The position numbers and the translations under genes were made by a program. This document shows, piece by piece, positions 1 through 5,833 of a stretch of DNA of 7,075 nucleotides. The stretch's first letter is position 1. The number at the start of each line of letters is the position of its first letter. This DNA comes from an uncultured Oscillospiraceae bacterium (GTDB lineage: Bacteria > Bacillota > Clostridia > Oscillospirales > Oscillospiraceae): contig CAUBIP010000082.1 of NCBI GenBank assembly GCA_958436045.1, forward strand, positions 1 through 7,075. The letters run 5' to 3'. Under the pieces are notes generated by a model. That model worked only from the letters and a program-made list of their open reading frames with translations, did not search any database and was not told the origin of the DNA.

Positions 1-23
1 GCCCGGGCGCGCCGGAGCACAGC

Positions 24-272
24 TTATTCGTCGTACAAATAGTGCCGGACGATCTCCTGCAGAAGGTCGTCCCGGTCGATCTTGCAGATCAGGCTGCGGG
101 CGTTATTGTAATTGGTGATATACGTCGGGTCTTCAGAAAGAAGATAGCCGACAATCTGGTTAATGGGATTGTAGCCTTTTTGCTGCAGCGCTGCATAGAC
201 GGATTTGAGAATTTCCTTCATCTGCTGCTGCTCCTCGTCCTGAACGTGGAACTTGATGGTGTTGTCGTCCAT
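24..272 (-). CDS. ireB: IreB family regulatory phosphoprotein (UPF0297/YrzL)
   Basis: This 82-residue protein matches the IreB/YrzL (DUF965, UPF0297) family closely. The hallmark is the stretch around residues 33-46, KGYNPINQIVGYLL, followed by SEDPTYI and an acidic/basic C-terminus (RDDLLQEIVRHYL). The length is normal for the family (about 80-90). In Enterococcus faecalis, IreB is a substrate of the PASTA-domain Ser/Thr kinase IreK and affects cephalosporin resistance, so a cytoplasmic role in cell-envelope signalling is inferred here. The N-terminus, MDDNTIKF, keeps one threonine (Thr5) in the area where the enterococcal protein is phosphorylated. The ATG at 270-272 follows a strong AGGAGG (283-288) with 10 bases of spacing, and the stop is TAA. 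The gene has its own promoter. In many Firmicutes the next gene is ruvX (yrrK), but that position lies beyond the window edge. The family assignment is firm; the function is by homology. Confidence 0.95.
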   Translation of the reverse strand: MDDNTIKFHVQDEEQQQMKEILKSVYAALQQKGYNPINQIVGYLLSEDPTYITNYNNARSLICKIDRDDLLQEIVRHYLYDE

Positions 273-297
273 AATTGCCGCACCTCCTTTTCCCTAT

Positions 298-326
298 ATC
301 ATACCGTATTCCGGGGCTAAAGTAAA
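298..326 (-). promoter_or_regulatory. Predicted sigma-A promoter for ireB
   Basis: Read on the minus strand, there is a -35 box TTTACT (321-326, 4/6 match), a 17-base spacer and a -10 box TATGAT (298-303, 5/6 match). Transcription would start near 291, giving a leader of about 20 bases that contains little more than the AGGAGG site at 283-288. No regulatory structure fits in such a short leader, so ireB expression looks simple at this level. The promoter lies just downstream of the hairpin after pheT, which fits a separate transcription unit. Confidence 0.6.
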
Positions 327-367
327 GCAACAATTGGAAACAAACCCGGAACAAAATAAATGCACGG

Positions 368-404
368 CGGCGCTGTATGCACCGGAAGGGAGCATACAGC
401 GCCG
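368..404 (-). terminator. Hairpin after pheT, probable end of the pheST transcript
   Basis: A perfect 13-bp inverted repeat (368-380 with 392-404) encloses an 11-base loop. On the minus strand it lies 75 bases after the pheT stop codon. The T-rich run that an intrinsic terminator needs (TTTATTTTG, 352-360) begins 7 bases after the stem instead of directly on it, so the terminator is slightly atypical. On the plus strand no T-run follows. The rest of the 273-478 gap holds the ireB promoter and ribosome binding site; nothing else was recognised between 405 and 478. Confidence 0.5.
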
Positions 405-478
405 GGCGATAGCGTTAGTATTCCAGAAACCGGGCAATCCTATACTGCCAATTTCATGGGAAATGGTGTTTTACCAGG

Positions 479-2863
479 TTACCGCAGGACTGCGCCCAGT
501 TCCTGCTGCAGATGCGCCAGGATCTTCTGCGTCGCTTCTTCCGACTCGGCCACGGTCAGTGTACGGTCGTCGGCCCGCAGGGTCAGGCTGAAGGCGACGC
601 TCTTTTTGCTCGGGGCAATCCCGGCGCCGCGGTAGACGTCGAAGAAGCGGATATCCCGCAGCAGATTACCGCCAGCGGCGGCGATGCAGTGCTCCAGTTG
701 GCCGACGGTGCAGCTCTCGTCGCAGACCAGGGCCAGGTCTCGGGTAATGGCCGGGTATTTGGGCAGGGGATGATACGTCGCCTCTGGCTGTTGCTGCTGC
801 ATAAGGCCGGTGAAGTCCAGTTCAGCGCAGTAGACCTCGGCGTCAATGCCGTAAGTCTTCGCGACCAGGGGATGGATCTGCCCCAGCACGCCGTAGGGCT
901 TGCCGTCAATGGTGAGGGCGGCGCAACGGCCGGGGTGATAGCTGGGGTTCTCCCGCTGGGCGGTGTACTCCGCCGGGCGGATGTTCAGCTGCCGCAGCAG
1001 CGCCTCGACCTGGCCCTTGAGGGAGTAGAACGTCGTGTGCGGGCCGTAGGCGCCGAAGACGAAGACCTTCGGCTCGTTTGCCAGCGGGCTGTCATCCCGG
1101 GGCAGGTAGATTTTGGCCAGCTCGTAGAGCTGCACGTCCTTGTTGTGGAACGCGTAGTTGCGGGCCAGGATCTCCAGCATGGAGGGCAGCGCCGTTGTCC
1201 GCATGACGGACGTGTCCTCGCCCAGGGGGTTCTGAATCTTCAGAGTATTGCGCAGGGGGGAATCTGCCGGGATGCGGATGCGGTCGAAGATCGTGGGGGA
1301 GACGAAGGAGTAGGTAATGATCTCACTGAAGCCCATGGCCCGGGCTGTAGCACCGGCCTGGTTTTCCAGAAGCTGGGCGGGGGAGTAGCCGCCCTTGGTC
1401 GTCGTGCCTCGCATCATCGTCGTGGGGATGTTGTTGAAGCCGTAGAGACGGCCAACCTCCTCGGCGATATCGGCGCACATCCGCAGATCAGGCCGGAAGG
1501 AGGGAACATGGATTGTCATGCCGTCCACCGGGATCTCCAGGCGGCGCAGGTATTCCTTCATGTCGTCCGTGGAGATGTCCGTGCCCAGCAGCCGGTTGAT
1601 CTTCTCCGGCTCCAGAGGCAGGGTGACCTCTTCGGGAATATCGTTGAGGATGTCGATCACGCCGTCCAGAACTTCACCGGCGCCCAGCAGCTCGACCAGC
1701 TCACAGGCGCGGTTGACGGCTTCCAGAGTCATCATCGGGTCGATGTTCTTCTCAAATTTTGCCGAGGCGTCCGTCCGCATGCCCAGAGCCAGGGCCGTCT
1801 GGCGGATGGAGGTGCCGTCAAAGTTGGCAGACTCGAAGACGACGTCTGCCGTGTCGGTGACGATCTCGCTGTTCTCGCCGCCCATGATCCCGGCCAGACC
1901 CACCGGCTTTGTCTCGTCAGCGATGACCAGCATATCCGGCTGGAGCGGGCGGACGTTGCCGTCGAGGGTCGTCAGCTGCGTGTCCGCGCCGGCGCGACGG
2001 ACGATGATCTTGCCGCCGGAGACATAGCGGTAGTCAAAGGCGTGCATCGGCTGGCCGTATTCGACCATGACATAGTTTGTGATGTCGACGATATTGTTGA
2101 TGGGCCGGATGCCCGCCGCACGCAGGCGCTGGCGCATCCACTTGGGGGAGGGGCCGATCTTGACATTGCGGACCATCCGCGCCGTGTAGCGGCGGCACAG
2201 GTCCTCCGCCGGGACTTCCACGTCCAGCAGCGCGGGCAGATCGCCTGCCGCGCCGCCCTTGACCACCGGGGTATGATGGTGCATCGGCAGGTTGAAGGCT
2301 GCTGCGCTCTCCCGGGCCAGGCCCAGCAGGCTGTAGCAGTCAGGGCGGTTGTTCGTGATCTCAAATTCCACGATGGTGTCATCGTTGCCGATGATCTCGT
2401 TGATATCCTGCCCCGGGGTGCAGGGTTCATCGTTCAAAATCCAGATGCCGTCGGCAAAGACGCCGGGCAGGTCGTGCTCGGTTAGGCCCAGCTCCGCGTA
2501 GGAGCAGAGCATACCGCAGGAGGCGACACCGCGGAGCTTGCCCTTGGTGATGTGCACGCCGCCGGGCAGGTCGCTGTTGTGCCGAGCCACGGGGACGAGA
2601 TCGCCCTCGTGGACGTTCTGCGCGCCGGTGACGATCTGCACCGGCTCTGCGCTGCCGTCGTCGACCAGGCAGACCCACATGTGGTCGGAGTTTTCATGCC
2701 GGGCCATCGACAGGACCTTGCCCACGACGACGTTCTTGATCTCCGCGTCCATCCGGGTGACGGTCTCGACCTTCTGGCCCGCCAGGGTCAGGACGTCGGC
2801 ATATTCTTTGTCTGTGGCTTCAATCTCCACAAATTCTTTTAACCATTTTCTGGAAATATTCAT
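479..2863 (-). CDS. pheT: Phenylalanine--tRNA ligase beta subunit
   Basis: This is the beta subunit of the cytoplasmic (alpha-beta)2 enzyme that charges tRNA-Phe; beta provides tRNA binding and editing. At 794 residues it is the usual bacterial length (about 795-805). In order: an N-terminal cap, a tRNA-binding OB-fold domain (about 40-153), the B3/4 editing domain (about 210-385, with VGLAGIMGG at 321-329), the B5 domain (about 405-475), the catalytic-like core (about 490-685), and the C-terminal FDX-ACB anticodon-binding domain (697-793, starting YHPLPKYPAITRD). The acidic quartet expected near the end of B5 is present (Asp459, Asp465, Glu468, Glu469). The ATG start has GGGAGG (2871-2876) 7 bases upstream. 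The gene lies 19 bases after pheS and is co-transcribed with it under the upstream T-box. It looks intact, with no missing domain or frameshift. Confidence 0.98.
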   Translation of the reverse strand: MNISRKWLKEFVEIEATDKEYADVLTLAGQKVETVTRMDAEIKNVVVGKVLSMARHENSDHMWVCLVDDGSAEPVQIVTGAQNVHEGDLVPVARHNSDLPGGVHITKGKLRGVASCGMLCSYAELGLTEHDLPGVFADGIWILNDEPCTPGQDINEIIGNDDTIVEFEITNNRPDCYSLLGLARESAAAFNLPMHHHTPVVKGGAAGDLPALLDVEVPAEDLCRRYTARMVRNVKIGPSPKWMRQRLRAAGIRPINNIVDITNYVMVEYGQPMHAFDYRYVSGGKIIVRRAGADTQLTTLDGNVRPLQPDMLVIADETKPVGLAGIMGGENSEIVTDTADVVFESANFDGTSIRQTALALGMRTDASAKFEKNIDPMMTLEAVNRACELVELLGAGEVLDGVIDILNDIPEEVTLPLEPEKINRLLGTDISTDDMKEYLRRLEIPVDGMTIHVPSFRPDLRMCADIAEEVGRLYGFNNIPTTMMRGTTTKGGYSPAQLLENQAGATARAMGFSEIITYSFVSPTIFDRIRIPADSPLRNTLKIQNPLGEDTSVMRTTALPSMLEILARNYAFHNKDVQLYELAKIYLPRDDSPLANEPKVFVFGAYGPHTTFYSLKGQVEALLRQLNIRPAEYTAQRENPSYHPGRCAALTIDGKPYGVLGQIHPLVAKTYGIDAEVYCAELDFTGLMQQQQPEATYHPLPKYPAITRDLALVCDESCTVGQLEHCIAAAGGNLLRDIRFFDVYRGAGIAPSKKSVAFSLTLRADDRTLTVAESEEATQKILAHLQQELGAVLR

Positions 2864-2882
2864 CTTATAACCTCCCTTTGCC

Positions 2883-3911
2883 TTAGAACTGGGACAGGAA
2901 CCGAATGTCGTTTTCGAAGATCAGGCGCATATCCGAGATGCAGAAGCGCCGCATGGCCATGCGTTCCAGGCCGATGCCAAAGGCAAAGCCGCTGTAGACC
3001 TCCGGGTCGATCCCGCAGCCGCGCAGGACGTTGGGGTGTACCATACCGGCGCCCAGCAGCTCAATCCAGCCTTCACCCTTGCAGGTGCGGCAGCCGGCGC
3101 CGTGGCACTCGAAGCACTGCACGTCGACCTCGCAGCTGGGCTCTGTAAAGGGGAAGTGGTGGGGGCGCAGACGGATGACGGAGTCCGGCCCGTAGAGCTG
3201 CTTGACCAGGGTGTCAAACGTGCCTTTGAGGTCTGCCATGGTGATACCCTTGTCGATGACTAGCCCTTCGATCTGGTGGAACATCGGGCTGTGGGTAGCG
3301 TCGACCTCGTCCTTCCGGTAGACGCGGCCCGGGGCCAGGATACGGATGGGCGGATGCTGGATGGCTTCCATGGCGCGGATCTGCATAGGGCTTGTCTGGG
3401 TGCGCAGGAGGACGGAGTCGTCATCCGTCAGGTAGAAGGTATCGCTGCGGTCCCGGGCGGGGTGGCCCTCTTGGGTGTTAAGCTTGGTGAAGTTATACTC
3501 GGCAAGCTCGATCTCCGGGCCGTCGAGGATCGTGTAACCCATGCTGATGAAAATTTCCTTGGCTTCGTCCAGGGCCTTGTTCATGGGGTGCTTATGGCCC
3601 AGGCAGACGGCGTCGCCGGGGATGGTGACGTCCAGCGCTTCGTCGCGCAGCTGCTTTTCCAGGGCGATGGCGTGCAGTGCTGTGCGGCGCTCTTCCAGAT
3701 GGGCCTCGATCTCGGCGCGGACCTGGTTGGCCAGCTGCCCGATAAGGGGGCGCTCCTCGGCGGAGAGCTTGCCCATCTGCTTTAATACGGCGGTCAATTC
3801 GCCTTTCTTGCCCAGAAGACGCACCCGCAGGTCTTCCAGCGCTGCGGGGTTGGACGCCTGGTCCAGATCCTGCATGGCGCTGCGTCTGATTTGCTCCAGC
3901 TGTTGCTTCAT
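2883..3911 (-). CDS. pheS: Phenylalanine--tRNA ligase alpha subunit
   Basis: The catalytic alpha subunit activates phenylalanine with ATP and transfers it to tRNA-Phe, acting with PheT. The 342 residues have the family layout: an N-terminal coiled-coil tRNA-binding arm (about 1-90), then the class II core. Motif 2 is seen around 194-213 (GRVYRKDEVDATHSPMFHQ) and motif 3 around 308-320 (GFAFGIGLERMAM), and the protein ends in the typical NDIRFLSQF. A CxxC/CxxC insert (Cys266, Cys269, Cys274, Cys277), known from Firmicutes PheS, could bind a metal. The frame stays open 24 codons further upstream to 3983, but that stretch lies inside the T-box terminator and does not resemble PheS. The ATG at 3911 has AAGGAG 8 bases upstream, so this start is chosen. 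pheT follows after 19 bases. Confidence 0.98.
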   Translation of the reverse strand: MKQQLEQIRRSAMQDLDQASNPAALEDLRVRLLGKKGELTAVLKQMGKLSAEERPLIGQLANQVRAEIEAHLEERRTALHAIALEKQLRDEALDVTIPGDAVCLGHKHPMNKALDEAKEIFISMGYTILDGPEIELAEYNFTKLNTQEGHPARDRSDTFYLTDDDSVLLRTQTSPMQIRAMEAIQHPPIRILAPGRVYRKDEVDATHSPMFHQIEGLVIDKGITMADLKGTFDTLVKQLYGPDSVIRLRPHHFPFTEPSCEVDVQCFECHGAGCRTCKGEGWIELLGAGMVHPNVLRGCGIDPEVYSGFAFGIGLERMAMRRFCISDMRLIFENDIRFLSQF

Positions 3912-3919
3912 AACAAAAT

Positions 3920-3925
3920 CTCCTT
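3920..3925 (-). promoter_or_regulatory. Ribosome binding site that fixes the pheS start
   Basis: AAGGAG on the minus strand lies 8 bases before the ATG at 3911. It falls downstream of the T-box terminator, as expected for the start codon of a T-box-controlled gene. It rules out the longer in-frame start at 3983, which would place coding sequence inside the terminator stem. Confidence 0.85.
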
Positions 3926-3940
3926 CGTTTGGTTGATGAC

Positions 3941-3985
3941 AAAAAAATAGATGCCCTCCGCCCAATGGGGACGGAAGACACACCT
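3941..3985 (-). terminator. Regulated intrinsic terminator of the pheS T-box leader
   Basis: On the minus strand, a GC-rich stem with several G-U pairs forms between AGGTG..TCTTCCGTCC and the facing GGGCGGAGGG..CATCT, with a short bulge. A run of seven T (3941-3947) follows almost at once. The 5' arm begins just after the T-box sequence, so formation of the antiterminator and of this stem should be mutually exclusive. This is the off-state structure of the riboswitch. Confidence 0.88.
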
Positions 3986-4190
3986 CCGCGGTACCACCCG
4001 CAATTCACCGGAAGACCCGGCGCACTTGACGCTTGTAACGGAGCGACCCGGCCCCCTCTACTGCTGGTTCAAGGGGGCGGTTCACGGGAGAAAGCCCTGC
4101 TGCCGGCGGGGAAGCGGTTTGCAGCTGACCCGCTCTCTCTGCACCCTGCGCTTGGCAGCACGACGGCCCGATCGTAACCTTTAGCCTATT
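3941..4190 (-). promoter_or_regulatory. T-box riboswitch, phenylalanine-tRNA responsive, for pheST
   Basis: The leader senses the charging state of tRNA-Phe: uncharged tRNA stabilises the antiterminator and lets transcription continue into pheS. The conserved T-box GGTGGTACCGCG lies at 3987-3998. Its UGGU is complementary to an ACCA tRNA 3' end, fitting the A discriminator usual in tRNA-Phe. Stem I spans about 4079-4179. GGTT (4176-4179) pairs with AACC (4079-4082), then comes a probable kink-turn, then CGGG with CCCG, an internal specifier loop, then TGCTGCC with GGCAGCA, and a distal GCGG/CCGC hairpin with the family's AGAGAGC and TGCAAACC features. The best specifier candidate is UUC (Phe) at 4090-4092. 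A separate 7-bp hairpin (4051-4057 with 4072-4078) is probably Stem III. The identity is firm; the exact specifier register is inferred. Confidence 0.95.
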
Positions 4191-4196
4191 GCTCTT

Positions 4197-4225
4197 ATAC
4201 TAACACAATTATTTTTTTCTTGCAA
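4197..4225 (-). promoter_or_regulatory. Predicted sigma-A promoter for the pheST leader
   Basis: On the minus strand, -35 TTGCAA (4220-4225) and -10 TAGTAT (4197-4202) are separated by 17 bases that include an A-run. The predicted start near 4190 lies about 11 bases before T-box Stem I, which is where a T-box transcript should begin. An alternative -10 (TATAAG) three bases further on would give a less favourable 20-base spacer. Confidence 0.65.
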
Positions 4226-4234
4226 CAATTAAAT

Positions 4235-4263
4235 TTGACGATTCACGGCTTTTCGTCTATAAT
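4235..4263 (+). promoter_or_regulatory. Strong sigma-A promoter for nnrD, lipoprotein gene and alr
   Basis: TTGACG (4235-4240), a 17-base spacer and a perfect TATAAT (4258-4263) make this the best promoter match in the window. Transcription should start near 4270, giving a leader of about 45 bases. No terminator was recognised between here and the end of alr, so the three plus-strand genes can form one operon. The pheS promoter points the other way, with 9 bases between the two -35 boxes. Confidence 0.8.
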
Positions 4264-4301
4264 AAATAGAATCGTGCAAGAATGATCGCGCAAACGTGCA
4301 G

Positions 4302-4307
4302 AGGAGG
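4302..4307 (+). promoter_or_regulatory. Ribosome binding site that fixes the nnrD start
   Basis: AGGAGG lies 8 bases before the ATG at 4316. An in-frame TTG at 4310 is only 2 bases from it, too close to be used, so the ATG is preferred. Confidence 0.8.
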
Positions 4308-4315
4308 GATTGGCG

Positions 4316-5188
4316 ATGGCGCAGGCGATGGTCTTGGAGGCGGTGCAGATTCGGCAGCTGCTGCCGGTGCGGCCCCGGTTTTCCCATAAGGGGGACTTCG
4401 GGCGAGTGCTGCTGGTCTGCGGCAGCGTCGGCTTTACCGGCGCTGCGGCGCTGGCGGCCCGGGCTGCACTGCGGACCGGCGCGGGGCTCATCACCGTCGC
4501 AACGCCGCGGCAGGTCTGGCCCATCGTCGCGGCGAAGCTGGACGAGCCGATGGTCATGCCGATGGCGGAGGATAAAGCCGGGCGGCTGAGCCTGCAGGCG
4601 GCGCCTGCGCTGGTGCAGCTGCTTGCAAAGGCGGACGCCTGTCTCATCGGCCCGGGCCTGGGCCGGAGCGAGGAACTGGATGCGCTGGTCGCCGCCCTAG
4701 TGGGCGAGGCCCGCTGCCCCGTCGTCCTGGATGCCGATGGCATAAACGCCATGGCCGGGCATATAGATAGACTGCGTGAGGCGGCCTGTCCGCTGATCCT
4801 GACGCCCCATGACGGCGAATTTCTCCGCCTGTCTCCCGGCGCTGCGTTGCCGCCTGCGGATTTTGATACCCGGGCGGACCGGGCGATGATGCTTGCCCGG
4901 CGGTTGGGCGCGGTGGTCCTCCTGAAGGGCTACCGGACCGCCATTACCGACGGCACGCGGCTCTACCGCAACGAGACGGGGAACCCTGGTATGGCCACCG
5001 GCGGCAGCGGCGATGTCCTGGCGGGGATGCTGGTCTCGCTGCTGGGGCAGGGTCTTGCGCCGCTGGAAGCAGCGGCGGCTGCGGCCTGGCTCCACGGCGC
5101 GGCGGGGGACCGCTGCGCGGCAGAGCGCGGGGAATACGGCATGACACCCTCGGATCTCATTGATGCCGCTTCACGACTCTTACCATAA
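4316..5188 (+). CDS. nnrD: ADP-dependent NAD(P)H-hydrate dehydratase
   Basis: This cytoplasmic repair enzyme converts the damaged S-form of NADHX or NADPHX back to NADH or NADPH, using ADP in bacteria. The 290 residues fit the stand-alone YxkO/YjeF C-terminal (ribokinase-fold) family. Visible motifs are KGDFGRVLLVCGS with GFTGAAALAARAALRTGAGL (about 25-58), IGPGLGRS (111-118), VVLDADGIN (136-144), LTPHDGEF (162-169), LLKG (202-205), and the hallmark NPGMATGGSGDVLAG (223-237) with the probable catalytic Asp233. No NnrE epimerase domain is attached, although many clostridial proteins carry one, so an epimerase would have to be encoded elsewhere. The alanine-rich C-terminus (about 248-265) is ordinary for the family. 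The gene is first in its operon and ends 5 bases before the lipoprotein gene. It looks intact. Confidence 0.94.
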   Translation: MAQAMVLEAVQIRQLLPVRPRFSHKGDFGRVLLVCGSVGFTGAAALAARAALRTGAGLITVATPRQVWPIVAAKLDEPMVMPMAEDKAGRLSLQAAPALVQLLAKADACLIGPGLGRSEELDALVAALVGEARCPVVLDADGINAMAGHIDRLREAACPLILTPHDGEFLRLSPGAALPPADFDTRADRAMMLARRLGAVVLLKGYRTAITDGTRLYRNETGNPGMATGGSGDVLAGMLVSLLGQGLAPLEAAAAAAWLHGAAGDRCAAERGEYGMTPSDLIDAASRLLP

Positions 5189-5193
5189 AGGAT

Positions 5194-5775
5194 GTGAAGC
5201 ATTTGCGGCGAATTTTTGTGGTGCTGCCGGTGCTACTGGCCCTGGCGGTGCTGCTGGGCAGCTGCACCGCGCCGGCAACGTGCATGGAGGAGGCGACGGC
5301 GTTCCGCGCCGCCCTGTGCAACGCGGGCGGCTGCAGCTTCCAGGCGGAGATCACAGCGGATTACAGCGATTATACGACGACCTTTACGCTCCAATGCCGG
5401 TATGACACGCAGAGCGGGGCGCTGGATTTTACCGTTGCCGCTCCGGAGTCCATCTCCGGCATCGCCGGGACAGTCGATACGGACCGGAAGACCGTCACCT
5501 TTGTGGCCACTGCCTTGGAGACGCCCCTGCTGGCGGCGGAAAAATTAGCGCCGGTGGCACTGCCCCAGGTGCTGGGCGAGAGCTGGGCCGGGTCGTACAT
5601 CGCCCAGGCGGGCAGCGACCATGCGTATACCGTCGTGCTGTACCAAAACGGCTACGAGGACGATACACTCCAGGTCGAGACCTGGTTTTCTGAGGGCGCG
5701 CCGGTCTATGCGTCAATCTGGTATGACGGCGTCAGCCAGGCGGGCGTGAGGCTCTCTGATTTTCAATTATACTAG
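5194..5775 (+). CDS. Lipoprotein of unknown function, possibly LolA/GerS-like
   Basis: No family is recognised with certainty. The 193-residue product has a lipoprotein signal peptide: basic MKHLRR, a hydrophobic stretch to about residue 20, and lipobox LLGSC with Cys24 as the lipidated residue. It should therefore sit on the outer face of the membrane. The mature part reads as alternating beta-strands: AEITADY, TTFTLQC, LDFTV, a conserved-looking APESISGIAGTV, TVTFVA, then a polar TPLLAAEKLAPVALP segment, and finally LQVETWF and PVYASIWYDG. This recalls LolA-like lipoproteins such as Bacillus YdcC and clostridial GerS, which also sit next to alanine racemase genes. That link rests on position and fold pattern only. 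The GTG start at 5194 is 5 bases after nnrD with only a weak AAGG upstream; TTG at 5203 has better spacing and cannot be excluded. Confidence 0.8.
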   Translation: MKHLRRIFVVLPVLLALAVLLGSCTAPATCMEEATAFRAALCNAGGCSFQAEITADYSDYTTTFTLQCRYDTQSGALDFTVAAPESISGIAGTVDTDRKTVTFVATALETPLLAAEKLAPVALPQVLGESWAGSYIAQAGSDHAYTVVLYQNGYEDDTLQVETWFSEGAPVYASIWYDGVSQAGVRLSDFQLY

Positions 5776-5802
5776 GCGTTTGGAAGCAAGGTGCCAAGCG
5801 CC
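5775..5802 (+). other. Intercistronic hairpin between the lipoprotein gene and alr
   Basis: GGCGTTTGG (5775-5783) pairs with CCAAGCGCC (5794-5802) in a 9-bp stem with one G-U pair and a 10-base loop. It begins on the last base of the lipoprotein stop codon and ends 31 bases before the alr start. No T-run follows, so it is not a standard intrinsic terminator. It could protect or partition the transcript, or be neutral. Confidence 0.5.
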
Positions 5803-5818
5803 GGATCACAGGCATAGG

Positions 5819-5823
5819 AAGGA
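5819..5823 (+). promoter_or_regulatory. Ribosome binding site that fixes the alr start
   Basis: AAGGA, within AGGAAGGA (5816-5823), lies 10 bases before the ATG at 5834. The frame is open back to a TTG at 5780, but that would add 18 basic, non-homologous residues encoded partly by the hairpin, so the ATG is preferred. Confidence 0.75.
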
Positions 5824-5833
5824 CAAAAAGAAA

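Noticed and set aside
1..23. GC-rich stretch after ireB as a possible terminator or overlapping next gene
   Set aside because: Only 23 bases are visible and there is no T-run or start codon context, so nothing can be supported.
512..2485. Plus-strand open frame of 657 codons antisense to pheT
   Set aside because: Its translation is a low-complexity mix rich in V, G, D, A, R and Q with no recognisable domain. It lies in a mirror frame of a complete, clearly conserved pheT, and high GC makes stops rare. No promoter or convincing ribosome binding site was seen.
3276..3785. Plus-strand open frame of 169 codons antisense to pheS
   Set aside because: It lies entirely inside the conserved pheS coding region, with composition typical of GC-rich shadow frames and no recognisable family.
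3929..4184. Short plus-strand open frames over the T-box leader
   Set aside because: This stretch is explained as structured RNA on the minus strand (Stem I, Stem III, T-box, terminator). The predicted peptides have no family features.
4243..4752. Minus-strand open frame of 169 codons covering the start of nnrD and the promoter region
   Set aside because: It is antisense to conserved nnrD motifs and across both promoters. Its serine/alanine/arginine-rich translation looks like a shadow.
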